Of a stretch of DNA of 64,000 nt, positions 22,035 to 34,060 are shown in pieces. The DNA is from Sarocladium kiliense (taxonomy: Eukaryota > Ascomycota > Sordariomycetes > Hypocreales > Sarocladiaceae): assembly GCA_030734395.1 (NCBI GenBank), contig JAUZTG010000042.1:310001-374000 (forward strand), read 5' to 3'. The first letter of the stretch is position 1. The number at the start of each line of letters is the position of its first letter. The notes beneath the pieces were generated by a model. It did not search any database and had not been told where the DNA came from. It saw nothing but the letters and a program-made list of their open reading frames with translations. The translations under genes and the position numbers were made by a program.

Positions 22035-22967
22035 TTCGAGTTAGAGCTACTACGGGTTGGGCTCAGTTTGTGTCGACTTTGTGCTTCACATCTTGTATCT
22101 ATATATGGCACGAAAGATTGTTACAAGGGGATGTCAGTGGGGACCGTGCCATTGTGTTCAGTAGCATTTGAGAGTAGGCGGCGCATGATCGGAGGACAGT
22201 GTATCTACAAAATTCCAAACAGTTTCAAGTCTCGGGACCGAAAGCTATGATAGCCTACAGCTGTGGATCACAGAAGCAGGGCGAGAGTCCGGGAGAGCAA
22301 TTGCCTATTCCATTGAGCCTGTCAGCATTTAGTTCGCCTGAATGCGGCCTATACTACGGACTATTCGTCTTTATGGTTGGTACCCAACGAGAGGCTAAGA
22401 CCCGTGACAGCCTCCACCTGCCGGAGTATTCTGAGGCATAGCGCAATCCTTCTAGACGACCGGCCGCTCGCTTGGCTGACATGTCAACCCGTTTAACGTG
22501 TATCGGCCATACAAAGGGACCCTAGGATGACATTCATCGGGAGTTCGGCACACAGTAGGAATGACAGTTAATCTCGTGTCTAATCTCAGTCCCAGTGCAG
22601 GGTCATCGGCCTTTGGCCGGGGGTAATGAAGAGGGGAAGGATTGGCCAGGATCACGATGGAGATTTCTTTCCCCTCAAGGCAAGGGGCATGACTGATCAT
22701 TGCGTGGTGCTGAGGGGAAGGTTTTCTAGCCCTAGGGCTGAGATACGTGGCGTTTGAGGGGATCGCGTCTGGACTCTGGTAGGCTGGAAGCTTATGAGGT
22801 TGGCTGGCGAGTGTATATAGGAGCTTGTGTGTTCTGGATTCAGCTGAAACACCTGAGCTGGCCCATTTTCTCTGTTCAATTGCCTCATGCTCTGGAGCAG
22901 AAGCCTTCCTCAGTAAATATCGTCAACAAGACCTTACCATTCTGCATTCTCTGAAGTCGCCGTCAAG
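22035..22967. other. Intergenic region upstream of the PLP enzyme gene
   Basis: It contains the 3' flank of VTC4 and the promoter of the next plus-strand gene. No convincing coding sequence or motif. Confidence 0.45.
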
Positions 22968-24795
22968 ATGGTTGTCCTTAAGCCGGATGTGCCCTTTGGC
23001 CATGCGCCTCACCCACAAACCCCATTCAGCATCCTCACGAACCTTCCAGGATGGGAGCTCACCAAGGGGATTCGCGAGGGTGACATGAGTCCTCTCGCCA
23101 AGATCAAGCACATCTATCCCCGGTTCTGTCCCTGGGGTCATGCAGCTCAGGTGAGCATCCCTCCACATCACTTTCACCTCTGTGTCTCTCCAAATCAGAG
23201 CTGACTGACTGACTTTCATTCTGAACAGCTCGGCGCAGAAATCGCAAAGCGCACCGGCCATGAAGGGAAAGCCGCCATGCCCTTCCTCAACCCAGCCACC
23301 TGGGCCTACTCCGTACGCCACGCCACCTCCCCGTCTCGGGACGAGCACCGAGTCACCCCCGACGCCGTCGGCCTCGAATGCGTCGAAATCAACGGTGAGC
23401 GGATCTTCACGGTGCTCTTTGAGCCGCAGCACGCCAATGCATTCATGACGGCGTGGCAGTTCAGTGGGCTTGGTCTTTCGCTTCGACATGCGGCGAAGTT
23501 GCTCGAAGGAATTGACGGGTTGAAGAAGATCGAGGGAGGGTTGGAGAATGTTCCGGAGCCGACGTGGACGAAGGAGGGGGGGGTGCATGGGGCGTTGAGG
23601 GAGAGGATCTCGGAGTTGCTGCATAGGGCGCCGATTGATCCTGAGAAGGTGACTTGTACGGCCAAGGATGTGTTCTTGTACCCGACAGGCATGGCTGCGA
23701 TCTGGTACATGGCGAATTGGCTCTCTGAGATCCGTCCTGGAGCGGCTGTCGTGTTGGGCATTCCGTTCCATAACACGTACCATCACCTTCTGGAGGAAGC
23801 CAAGGGCGGCATGGTGAACTTTGGCGGTGTTGATGAGAAGGGCCTGGATGAGTTCGAGGCGTGGCTTGATAAGGAGACGGAGGCAAGGAGGAAGGTGAGC
23901 TGGGTCTATGCTGAGTTCCCATGCAACCCGTCGCTGGAGACTCCTGATATCGAACGTCTGAAGAAGCTGGTGAGTCCTCGGCCTTTGCTTCCTGTCGCTC
24001 ATCAATCCAACATTCCACTAACCCATAATCCTCGTTCAGTCCGAGAAGCACGGCTTCGTCTTTGTCGTCGACGACACCATCGCCAGCTTCGCCAACGTCG
24101 ACGTCCTCCCCACAAGCGATATGCTCGTCACCTCCCTCACCAAGTCATTCAACGGCAACGCCGACGCCATGGGCGGCTCCATCGTCCTCAACCCGCTTTC
24201 ACCACACTACTCGGCGCTCTCCCAGTACTGGACTTCTTCCTTCCGCAACGAGCTCTTCGTCGATGAAGCGGCTGTGCTTCTGGAGAACTCAAAGGGGTTC
24301 TTGGAACGGACTGTGGCGTTCAATAGGAATGCGTTAGCTATGGTGGAGCATCTGCAGAACAATTGGGTTGGAAAGCCGGGATCTCCTGTGACGGCTGTGC
24401 GATATCCTTCTGTACTCAGCACACGAGCTTCCTACGACAAGTATCTTCGTCCAAGCACACCCGAGCTGCCTTCCCCAGGCTACGGATGTCTCCTAACCAT
24501 CGACTTCGCATCCGAAGCCCTCGCGGCCACATTCTACGATCGCCTGGGCTTCCTGCCGACTACACATCTTGCAGCCCCTGTGACACTGCACCTTGCCTAC
24601 AACATGCTCGTGTTCGGGAAGAAGCCCAAGGAGAGGGAGTACGTGAGGCAGTACGGTCTGAAAGAAGAAGCTGTGAGAATTTCGGCGGGGTGGAAGGAGA
24701 GCGTGGAGGATTTGATTGAGACCTTGGAGGATGCATTGAAAGCGACAGCTGAGACGATCGAGAATGGTCAGGGTGTGGTAAACGGGACGTCGTGA
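22968..24795 (+). CDS. Cystathionine gamma-synthase-like PLP enzyme
   Basis: A Cys/Met-metabolism PLP-dependent enzyme, related to fungal cystathionine gamma-synthases (yeast Str2, Yll058w, Yml082w group), acting in transsulfuration. Exons 22968-23150, 23229-23969 and 24040-24795 encode 559 aa. The long N-terminal part (FPGH-type WELTKGIREGD, YPRFCPWGHAAQL) is typical of the fungal group. The PLP fold shows FLYPTGMAAIWYMANW, VYAEFPCNPSLETPDIERL and VVDDTIASFANVD. The Schiff-base lysine is probably K343 in TSLTKSFNG, followed by DAMGGSIVLNP. Which of the yeast paralogues it matches cannot be decided by eye. Confidence 0.85.
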
Positions 24796-25029
24796 GACTT
24801 GAGAAGATATTCGTAGATCGAAGCAGCAGGTTGAAGTGGAAGTTCCAAGTTATTACCAAATTCATAGCCATTTGTCTAGTTCGAAAGAATTGTGACTCGC
24901 AATGCGTCAAACGCCCCTGAACACTTCTTCAAAACACAAGCTCAGATGAACCACAAGCCGAGTCCTTCTTCCCATACCATATGCACGTTCAAACATCATC
25001 CGTAAGATATCAAACCATCAGCGTGTCCA

Positions 25030-28000
25030 TTAGACCACCGCAGTCACCCGCCTGATATTCCGTCTCGCTCCCTCACCCGAAACCATCACACTATTCTCCG
25101 CCTCAAGCGTCCTCATCACCTCCGTGAACTCTCCCTGATCAACAGGGATGCTTGCACCTTCGTTCAGCCTTCTGGCGACGTCTGACCAGCGGACAGAGCC
25201 TCCGCCAGCAGTCATCTCGTCAAGTAACCGGAGAACCGCCTGCTTCAGCTCCTCACGTTGCTTCCTCGCTGCAGCACTCGTGCCTTCGGTGAGCAAGCTC
25301 ATGTCAATGCGACCTTCCGAGTCGGTGGCAGCGGTCTTCAACGCGCTCTGAATAAGGCGGTTGGCCTCCTGCACGTCGTTCTTGGTGACGACCTCTGAAA
25401 GACGCATTTTCGCGTGGGCTTCACTCAGACGAATCATGCTCTCCAGTTGACGCGTGGTAGCAGTGATGCGCTTGTCCGCTGCGCGAACATCTTGACCCAG
25501 AGCACGCATAGCAAGGTAACAGTCAACCAGCTCCTGGGCAGCCTCTTGTGAGATGACAGGCTGGATCTGGGACCGTGCGTAGGAGATGTAGAGGGTGAGG
25601 AATTCGACGGGGAGGATGTCTTTCTCGGAGTGTGCAGACTCTGGCTTGTCTTCGAGGTACAGTGACAGAAGATGCTTGGCCAGGCGACGATCCTGCTTCT
25701 CGTCGAAACGATCGAGGATGAGATAGACAAGGTCGAAACGGGAGAGGAGGGTTGGGGGAAGGTCAATGTTTTGAGGGACGGAGAGATCGGGGTTGTAACG
25801 ACTGCCAATTGGGTTGGCAGACGCGAGGATGCTAGTACGGGCGTTCAAGGTCGTGATGATGCCAGCCTTAGCGACTGAGACAGTCTGCTGCTCCATCACT
25901 TCGTGCAGAACCGAGCGAGTAGCGTCAGACATCTTGTCGAACTCGTCGATACAGCAGACACCACCATCAGACAGGACAAGCGCACCAGACTCGAGGACCA
26001 GCTGTCGAGTCTCCGGGTCACGAGTCACGTACGCAGTGAGACCGACGGCTGAAGAGCCCTTGCCGCTGGTGTATACACCACGAGGAGCAATCTTGTGCAC
26101 GTACGCGAGGATCTGAGACTTGGAAGTGGAGGGATCACCACACAGGAGGACATTGATGTCGCCTCTGTACTTGGGGCTGCCTCCCTTCTGGAAAGTCTTG
26201 TTCGTTCCGCCGAAGAGCTGGAGGAGGATGCCCTTTTTGACGTCCTCCATCTCGTAAATTGATGGAGCAAGCGATCGGCTCAGCAGCTCGTAGATATCAG
26301 GGCGAGCGGCCGTCTCGCGGATCTTAGCCTCCTCCTCAGGAGAAATCAGACGAGTTTCTTCGAGCTCATTCTCGCCATTGGCGGCCTCTTCCTCTCCAGC
26401 AATGCCCAGCGTAGACGGGTCAGCACCCATGCGCTTCTTGTCGACCTTCTGGACGTGTAGCACATCCACGTACGTCTTGTACACGCTCTTAACGGCCCTC
26501 TGGCGAGGGTTTACACGTACAGGACTAACGCGGAAAATACCCGTCAGCTGGACACGGTCGCCAGCCTTGCAGAAGTCGACCAGCTCGTTGTAGACGCAAA
26601 CGGAGACGGAGTGAGGTGTCTGACCGGCTGGAACAGCGTCGGGGGTCTCTTGCAGCTTGATCACTTGCTTGTCTTCGAAAGAGCAGCGGTTGTGGACGAT
26701 CTGCATGGAGTTCTTTGAGAGACAGGTCTGTCGGGTACACTCGGTGGGCTCTCTGATCTTTCCACGGTCGAGACCAACATTGATAGAGTGATTACACTCG
26801 CTGCAGCGGAAGAAGGCATCTTTCATGTCGGGGATGACAGGAGTAGTTCGAATAACCAGTCCCTTGATGGAGATCAGACGGTCCATATCTATGAAAAGTT
26901 AGTTCCAGATCAAGGGTCACAGGCTTGTGTTTGTGCATACCGGAAGGATTGAGATCTCTCAAGTTGGTGATCTTATCAAGACCGAAAGGCCGAACAACAT
27001 AGATGGAAGCCGAAACCTGGTCCTCGAGTGAATGTTGGTCACGTTCAGCTCGGGGAGTTGCAGCCTCCTCAGGACGATCAGAGCTGGGAAACACTGGCTC
27101 AGAGCTCTCTGCGCTGGACATTGGTACTTGCTGGCCAGCACTGCTCTGTGTAGTTCGGCTTCGCTGCTCGTCGGCGCGTGCCAGCTCGACCATCATGTCG
27201 TGCACAGACTGATCCATAACAGGTACGATCTCCTGAGGGTAGGCTTGGATCTGGTGCCAGAGCTTCCTCGTCGGGGGATACAGGTTGAGGTCAGAAACAT
27301 CGAGGTAAAGTCTGGTGGTTCCAAGCAGAAGCATGTTCTCCAGTGCCTCCCAGTACGGCTTCGAATCACGGTCAGGCGCTTCTTGGACCTCAGCATCTGA
27401 GAGGCCATCTCGGTACATGCGATACTTTTGAGTGAAGTTGCGAAGGAAGTCTTTGAACGATGCGAAGGTATCATCGATAGAAACCGTGGTACCCCAGATC
27501 AGGCTCTGGCTGTGCCCGCCAAGTGCATCAGCCTCGGAAGTGTTGGGGTCGCGGTTGACGAATGAAGCGGCATCTGAACCATCCGGTGGTGCGTCACGGA
27601 CGACTCGACCAGTGTCGTCTACAACAATGCGACGAGGGGCGCGAGGGGTGCGAAGGGCGTCTGAGTTGATATCACCACGCCTGTGAGCGGCAGAGCTGGA
27701 AGGACCAGAGCCGAGGAAGAGGCCACTGCTCTCACTGCGAAGCTCAGAATGTTGCCTCAAAGATCTACCGGGACTGGAGCTCGGCTCGTAACGAATAGGG
27801 GAGGATACTGTACACCAGATTGTCAGTTGAGGGGTTTGAAAGGCAATTCGAGGATCGACGTACCACCAGCCATGCCACTGGCCCTTGGTGTTCGCTGCTC
27901 GTCACCGTCTGTGCTCTGTGTGTCGGTCATCTGGCGCAATGGCGAGCTGGGCATAGCGGATTGTTGATGTGTGCTCTGAGAGTTGGACATCTGCCTCAAC

Positions 28001-28197
28001 GGCGAGGAGACATCCTGGCTCGCATCTCTTGCGCCCGCACCATCCGGTCCAGGTGAAGAGGATTGAAAAAACATTGGGCTCGAAGCCAGCTGCGAAGGTC
28101 GAGCATTGCGAGGAGTGCCCGCCTCAGACTGGCGGCTTGACCGCTTCGGCGTCCCAGACTGGGAGCTGCGTTGCCGGCGATGTGATGGCGAAGACAT
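25030..28197 (-). CDS. MCM4: MCM4 subunit of the replicative helicase
   Basis: Part of the MCM2-7 helicase loaded at replication origins. Exons 28197-27864, 27807-26941 and 26888-25030 encode 1019 aa. The N terminus is long, disordered and rich in SP, TP and SQ/TQ sites, as expected for a CDK/DDK target. A C4 zinc site lies at C429, C432, C451 and C456. The AAA+ core has Walker A GDPSTSKSQ (about 651-659), GKGSSAVGLTAYV, Walker B CCIDEFDKM (about 712-720) and the arginine finger LLSRFDLVYLILD. The GDPSTSKSQ form and the DMDRLISIKGLVIR segment mark it as Mcm4. The frame stays open upstream but has no further ATG. Confidence 0.97.
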
Positions 28198-28618
28198 TGT
28201 GAAAGTTGATTGCTGTGCAGGTGAATGGAAAAGTTCGCCTTGCGCAAGAATCAAGTCTCGGGTGGTGGAGGGCAATGTGCAGGTGATGTGAAGGGATCAA
28301 CGAGGGGCAGTGGAGGGAGACTGAAAACGCGTCAGGTCGTGTCTCACGCGTAAAGTGGTTTCTGGACGCGTCGCCCAATTTCAGGTGCTAGCTGGTCCGT
28401 GCACGCGCGACCGACACCAGCCACTTCTTGGGCGGAAGCGGTGAAAGGTTCTACCGGGGCTCACCAAACGACATGCTGTGGCTGGCCACTGTGGCTTTGC
28501 AATTTGGAGGGGCTACCAGCTCCTGCGCAACAGCCACAGTGCCATTGTGTCTACAGCTACGGGAGAGTCAACGTGGGCTTTCGCTCTACCCAGACAACGA
28601 CCTCTCCAGCCGCCCACC
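28198..28618. promoter_or_regulatory. Divergent promoter of MCM4 and zeta-COP
   Basis: 421 bp between the two start codons. Three perfect MluI cell-cycle boxes lie inside it and are listed separately. Past them, towards the RET3 start, nothing specific is seen. Confidence 0.65.
28327..28371. promoter_or_regulatory. Cluster of three MCB elements (ACGCGT)
   Basis: ACGCGT occurs at 28327-28332, 28346-28351 and 28366-28371, so start-to-start spacing is 19 and 20 bp, close to two helical turns. The cluster lies 130-175 bp upstream of the MCM4 ATG. MCB elements are bound by the MBF (Mbp1/Swi6) factor and drive G1/S transcription of replication genes in yeasts. The palindromes work in either direction, so RET3 could in principle also respond. 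Confidence 0.75.
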
Positions 28619-29340
28619 ATGTCTCCAGGAATGACCCTCTTCTCGGTCCAGGCCGTCCTCATTCTCAGCACCGAGGACGGTTCAAGAATACTTGCGAAAT
28701 ACTACTCCTCTCCTCACAGCGCGCCCAATGGTAAGTGACTGAACCCCCCACCGCCGCCATCAGGGACACCTTGCGCTGACCACGCCAACAGCTACCGGCA
28801 ATACATCGAGCAGTCCCTACCCGGATCTCAAGTCGCAGAAGGCTTTCGAGAAGGGCCTCATTGAGAAGACGTCTAAGCAGACAGGCGATATCATCCTCTA
28901 CGACAATCGTATCGTTCTGTACAAGCACGAGTCCGATGTCATGATGTACATCGTTGGCAATGTCGACGAGAACGAGATCCTCCTCTACAACACTGTCCTG
29001 GCGCTCCGCGACTCGTTGCACCTCCTCTTCAAGTACGTTCTTCCAGCCTCGGTTCAGCAAGGGATTTCTGTGTAGGCGAGATACTAACCAACATACCAGG
29101 CAATCCGTTGACAAGCGCACCATCATCGAAAACTACGACCTCGTCTCCCTCGCCGTTGATGAGATCGTTGACGATGGCATCATCCTCGAAACCGACCCCA
29201 CCATCATCGTCCAGCGCGTGAGCAAGGCCCCCGCACAAGACATCCAAGTCGGTCGCATCGATCTCAGCGAGCAAGGCGTCAACAACCTCGCCCAGCTGGG
29301 CAAGTCCAAGCTCGCAGACTGGCTCAGGCAAGGTCTCTGA
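28619..29340 (+). CDS. RET3: Coatomer subunit zeta (COPI)
   Basis: The small adaptin-like subunit of COPI coat, needed for Golgi-to-ER traffic. Exons 28619-28730, 28792-29032 and 29100-29340 encode 197 aa, the usual size. The longin-type domain is clear: FSVQAVLILSTEDGSRILAK, QKAFEKGLIEKTSKQTGDII, VMMYIVGNVDENEILLYNTV, then ENYDLVSLAVDEIVDDGIIL and ETDPTIIVQRVS. All phases agree. The ATG at 28619 has a good context (CCACCATG). An alternative in-frame ATG lies four codons later. Confidence 0.95.
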
Positions 29341-29558
29341 TTCTGTTCCAAAATTTCGGTTCTGGCAAGAAATACTATTGGCATGCGCTCGGTTTGGGAG
29401 TTTTATTTTGCATTCGTCACTATTCCTCCAGCACCCCTGAAAGGTCCTTTCGTAGAAGGGGCAGGCTGCTTAGAGAAGGAGCAGGAGAGGAGCAAAAGAA
29501 TTAAAGCGGGAGCAAGTTAGGAGGTAATGGGGTATAATGAAATCTATCCTATGCCGCT

Positions 29559-30899
29559 TCATGAACGAATCTCAGATGCCGCCTTGCGAAGGCGGTTCAT
29601 GACTGCCGCGGCAATGTCTACCTTGTCGTCTATGCCATCCACGAATATCACCTCAGCGCCACGCTCATCCAGCTCTCGCAGGGCAGAGAATAAACCCTGC
29701 GCAATACCGCGTGTGTCCGTGCCCAAGTCTATGTCCAGCGCCTTGCCCACAGCGTTGCCTTGCTGGTCTAACATTGTGCCCTCGTCAACTGCGTAGGATG
29801 TGTCCTCGGTTTCACCGCCGTTGACACCTGTTTTGTCTCGATGCAATGCTTCCCACTTCAGCCCTGCACCCAAATGCCATCGTCGAGTGCGAATTACACC
29901 AACAGTCCTCATGTGCTTCCCATTCGTGGTCTGTGTGTCGACAGAGTTGGTAACCCAATTTGCCGTAGGCTGCAGCAGGTCCTGGTAGTCCTCAGGCGTA
30001 ACCCCAGCATTGCCATCCTCGTAGGTAGTTTCGTAGAGCACAACCCTAGCCTTGGGACTGTAGTGCTTGTACTTCATTCCTGGCGCCCTCGGCGCAGCCT
30101 TGCCCTCCTCGCTCGCATCCTTGTATGCCTTCGTTACGTTCTCCCAGCCCGGGCAACTCCTCAGCTCGTCGATTCCAACACCTCCGGGCCTAAGCACGAC
30201 AGGCGGATCGCAAAGTCCGTCAACGACCGTACTCTCTACGCCAACTTGGCATGGTCCACCGTCTAGGATCAGCTCAATCCTTCCGTTCAGGTCATGCTGG
30301 ACGTGATGTGCCGTGGTAGGTGAGGGCCTAGTAGACGCATTTGCAGACGGGCCCGCAAGCGGTCTCTGGGCTATTTTGATGAGTGACAAGGCCAGCGATG
30401 ACGATGGCATTCTGACACCGAAAGTCGGCAGGCCTGCCGTAACCTCTGGAGCGAGCTTCGAGGGCTGCGGGTTCGGAAGCAGAATTGTCAAAGGCCCTGG
30501 CCAGAACCTCTCGATCAAGGGCTTGTACTTAGCCGGTATCGGATCGTCGCTTTCCGATGGTGTTTTCTCCGTAGATGCGCTCAACAGGTCCCTCAACATC
30601 TCCAGGTCTGAAACGTGAACAATGAGAGGATTGTCCGACGGCCGTCCCTTTGCCTCAAAGATTCCTTTCACAGAGCCACTTCTCGTCGCATCGGCTCCCA
30701 GTCCATACACCGTCTCCGTCGGGAACGCCACAGGCGTATCCTTCTCCCTGAGGTACCTCCCAGCGTCCTGCAGTGCCGCCAGCGTTTGCTTGTCCTCAAC
30801 ATCAACATCCCAGCGCTCCAACCGCGATGAGGCGTCTCCTGGCGCGACAAACTGGCCGAGCGGCGGCTTGCTCGCAACTCTAACAATTTTGGTCTCCAT
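29559..30899 (-). CDS. SUA5: Threonylcarbamoyl-AMP synthase Sua5
   Basis: Makes threonylcarbamoyl-AMP from Thr, bicarbonate and ATP, the first step of t6A37 formation in ANN-decoding tRNAs. A single exon encodes 446 aa. The YrdC domain shows TPVAFPTETVYGLGADAT (residues 55-72) and IFEAKGRPSDNPLIVHV with the KxR and SxN residues around 84-90; PGPLTILLP and GPSANASTRPSPT follow. A C-terminal Sua5 domain (about 300-446) carries GMKYKHYSPKARVVLYE. The first ATG in the frame is 30899. Upstream the frame continues without ATG and encodes a basic, targeting-like segment (see findings). Confidence 0.94.
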   Translation of the reverse strand: METKIVRVASKPPLGQFVAPGDASSRLERWDVDVEDKQTLAALQDAGRYLREKDTPVAFPTETVYGLGADATRSGSVKGIFEAKGRPSDNPLIVHVSDLEMLRDLLSASTEKTPSESDDPIPAKYKPLIERFWPGPLTILLPNPQPSKLAPEVTAGLPTFGVRMPSSSLALSLIKIAQRPLAGPSANASTRPSPTTAHHVQHDLNGRIELILDGGPCQVGVESTVVDGLCDPPVVLRPGGVGIDELRSCPGWENVTKAYKDASEEGKAAPRAPGMKYKHYSPKARVVLYETTYEDGNAGVTPEDYQDLLQPTANWVTNSVDTQTTNGKHMRTVGVIRTRRWHLGAGLKWEALHRDKTGVNGGETEDTSYAVDEGTMLDQQGNAVGKALDIDLGTDTRGIAQGLFSALRELDERGAEVIFVDGIDDKVDIAAAVMNRLRKAASEIRS

Positions 30900-31404
30900 T
30901 GTCGCCAAGGTTGTGAAGTTCCGCGTGAGGAAGAATCGTGGTCCCGCCAACGATCTAAGCACTCGGGTCACCCTGTGAAGCGCCGTCGTGGGCAACGGCA
31001 CAGGTTCGAGTTGAGTCGTCTAAGGAGCCCCTTTGCTTAATATCGAGTATGTGTGTCCTTGGCAAGAATGAAATCACTTGATCTGAATGAATACCCGACC
31101 TGGATGGAAGAAGACGTGCTGTGCCTGATCATCTGAGTCATGAAGTGTCGAGAAAAAAAAGTTGGGTCTCCGAGCTTAAGGCTGCACCGACGTCACAGGC
31201 TCCAGACCAGACTCCCAAACTAACCTCAGGCGCTGAGGAGGCAGACAACACTGCCTCCTGAATGAACATCATCACCAAAAGCAGATTCTGAAATGACTTC
31301 CAATGCATTGGCTTGAAATTACCATCGTCCCATTCGCTCTATGTTCTGACTCCATCCACTTTTATCAAACCTTCCCCTTCACCACCCCATGCAGAGGGAT
31401 CGCC
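30900..31404. other. Upstream of SUA5 and 3' flank of COG4
   Basis: The first 120 bp next to SUA5 is open in the SUA5 frame and may be a non-AUG-initiated extension. The remainder holds promoter and 3' UTR sequence; no other gene. Confidence 0.5.
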
Positions 31405-34060
31405 TTAAGGCCTCACCAGACTCCTCGCCTTCCGCCTCTCCTCCTCTGTGATCACCCAGTCGATCACATCCGCGCCATTCAGAGCATTCACCTCCTCCCA
31501 CTCATCGTCTTCCATGTTTGCCACCATCAGAAGCTGTGTGATCCTTCCAAACACCTCCCTGACCCTGTAATCATCACGTGACACTATGTCTATGATGCCA
31601 ATGAAGTCACGCTCCAAGCGAATCGCTCCGAAGGCGTTCATTCGGCCACTTGAGAGCAGGATGCGCTTCTCGAGAAGCTTGGCGACGTGTCGTGCTGTAC
31701 TGTCGAGGAGGATGTTGAAGGTGCCAGGGGTCATTAGTCGTGCAATGGGCTTCATCAATTGGTCCCATCCGTGCTCAAAACGTCTCGATACTTGGTCGAG
31801 AATTTCTTCTTCATCTTCGTCATTTTGCTGCGCAATGTCCGCAATCTCATCCTCTGTCAGGGTATAGTCTGCATCGCGGAAGGTATCCGTCAACACCGGT
31901 CTCATTCGAGGCTTAACCACCTGGTTGACCAGCACCTGTATGCCTTCGTTCAAAAGCTCGCTCGACTTTGAGATAAAAGAGCTCTCAAAGCTATGCAAGG
32001 AAGCTGTCACAAAAGCAACATCCCTCTCGAACGGGAAGGATTGTTTCAAAGGGTTGTGTGCATCGTCGCCGTTGGACATGCCATCTGGACTGCCTATCCG
32101 GCCAGAGATGATGCGCTGTAGGTACTCGTTCGACATGTCCAAGCTGTTGATCAGTACGATGAACTGTATGATCTTGTCCTCTGGCGGGAAGCCGCCCTGC
32201 ACAATAGGTTTCGGGTACGACTCGTCCCGCATCTTGCGCTGGACCATGCCAATAAAGTCAGAGGACATAACTCGGCTGAGAGTCGGTACCACTGATCCGA
32301 CAACATCTCTTTGTGACGTCGATATCGTCTTCTGAATGACCGCGTTGACGATGTACATGACGTCGTCCACGGCGAGTATGATGTAGGGTGCGTTGGCGTC
32401 GATTGTTCTGCTGAGGCTGAGGGAGAGGCCACTGGGGTATTCATCCATTTGGAACGCCTTCTCAACGGATCGGCGGAAGAAGAAAGCGGCCATGACGTTG
32501 TATGGTGTTGCCAGCTTGCTAGTTACTTTGCGATAGAGCGTCGACTTCACCACAACGTCGGGGAGGACAAGTGGCGCATCCTCGGCCGCTGATGGATCCT
32601 ACACTCATGTTAGTGCACAATTGAAGAAGCGTCGAGGTTTCCCAACTCACTCTGCATTTTCCAGCAATGAAGCGGGTGTACAATGACCACCGTCCCAGCA
32701 TCAAGGAGATTTCGTTCAAAAGTCCATCAATCTCCTTCATGTTGACGCCCTCATCCTCGCTGTCCCGAGAATTATGCGGACCACCAACCGCTGGCGAATT
32801 GACACGCGGCGTGCCACTCCGAGATTGTTGTGGCAAGAAACTCTTCACCAAGAATGAGAATGGATAGCTCTTCACGTCGGTGAGCTTCCTATCGATGGTC
32901 CTCTCATCGCTCCATGTGTCAAGAATGATGCCACCTTGGACATCAGCCTCCATTTGAAGCCTCTCAATAACGCGAACCATCCTTCCAGATCCATAGTGGC
33001 GCTCAACAAGGCCGCCATGACCCTCGACGATCTGTGCGATATGTTCGAAGAGTTTTGTCAGAGAGTTGGCATAGAAGAAACCCTCCTTTCTGCTGTGGCC
33101 TCCCATGCCATCTTTCAACGTCGCCCGGGCGGTGCCTGCGACGCCCTGGCAAACGTATCGGCCATAGACGTCAAGACCAACATCTGCCCTGCCAATCAAG
33201 GGGAAGAGCTTGAAGAATCTTGTGACTTTCGTACCATCTCCATCACCAGCTGCTCTCTCAAATTCCCTGAGGAACAGCCCACAGAGACTCTCCTTGGCGT
33301 TTTCCAACGTCACCCATGGCGGGTCAGGCACCTCTACGCTGGGCACAATACTCGCTGCGAACGCGCCTCTGACGATCTCATCTGGCACCTTACTCGCCCT
33401 GTCCAGGTATCCCGCAGCAGCTTCCCAGTCCTGAGGTGCACCCATTGAGCCCACCACACCATGGACACAAGCTCTGAGCTCAGCAACTTGCTCAACCACC
33501 CTTAGGGTATCCTCTACCCGACTCTTCTCCAGATCCAGCTCCTTGACCTTGTCACTCAACCTCCCGGCCGTCTCTGCTGCCGTAGAGAGCATATTATTAC
33601 TGATCGACCTTGTCGCAATCACCTGCGCTCCCAGTCCTGCGCGCAGCATGTCGAGCCTCCCAAGGTCTCTCGACATATCCGTTTGCGAGGCCACGAGGCC
33701 GTCGAGTCGCGTACATATCTTCGTCTCCCGCTCATGCAACGCCGTAAGCGCAGCCCTCATCTCAGATTCGGTCGCAGCATCTTGAACAGCTGGGTCGAGC
33801 GGCGGCGAAGTCGTTATGTCGCCACTGCCCGCGCGGTGCTGGGAGAGGCCGTTGGAGAGAGCTGACATTGGGGGAGGAGGGTGAGCCGGCACGGAGGCGG
33901 CATCGCACCCTGAGCTCCGTTCTGGGTCTTGCGGTGACGTGTGAGTTTTGTCGGAGCTCACGGCGGGATCGTGGTGCCGTTTCGGTGTTTGGTTGGAGGG
34001 GGTTCGAGAAGGCGACGTGGATTCTTTGGTGGGTTTGTTGGAGGATGCAGCCAGGAACAT
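31405..34060 (-). CDS. COG4: Conserved oligomeric Golgi complex subunit 4
   Basis: A subunit of the COG tether for retrograde vesicles within the Golgi. Exons 34060-32651 and 32598-31405 encode 867 aa. A Ser/Pro/Thr-rich N terminus leads into the helical Cog4 domain (LTALHERETKICTRLDGLVA; VKELDLEKSRVEDTLRVVEQ). Further signatures are FFKLFPLIGRADVGLDVYGR, FEHIAQIVEGHGGLVERHYG and, at the end, RLERDFIGIIDIVSRDDYRV. The 52-bp intron separates FIAGKCR from DPSAAEDAP. An in-frame ATG at 33867 (MSALSNGLSQHR) is an equally plausible start and would remove 64 mostly disordered residues. Confidence 0.93.

Noticed and set aside
22923..24005. 360-codon minus-strand frame
   Set aside because: Antisense to the PLP enzyme exons, spanning its introns; composition is that of a shadow.
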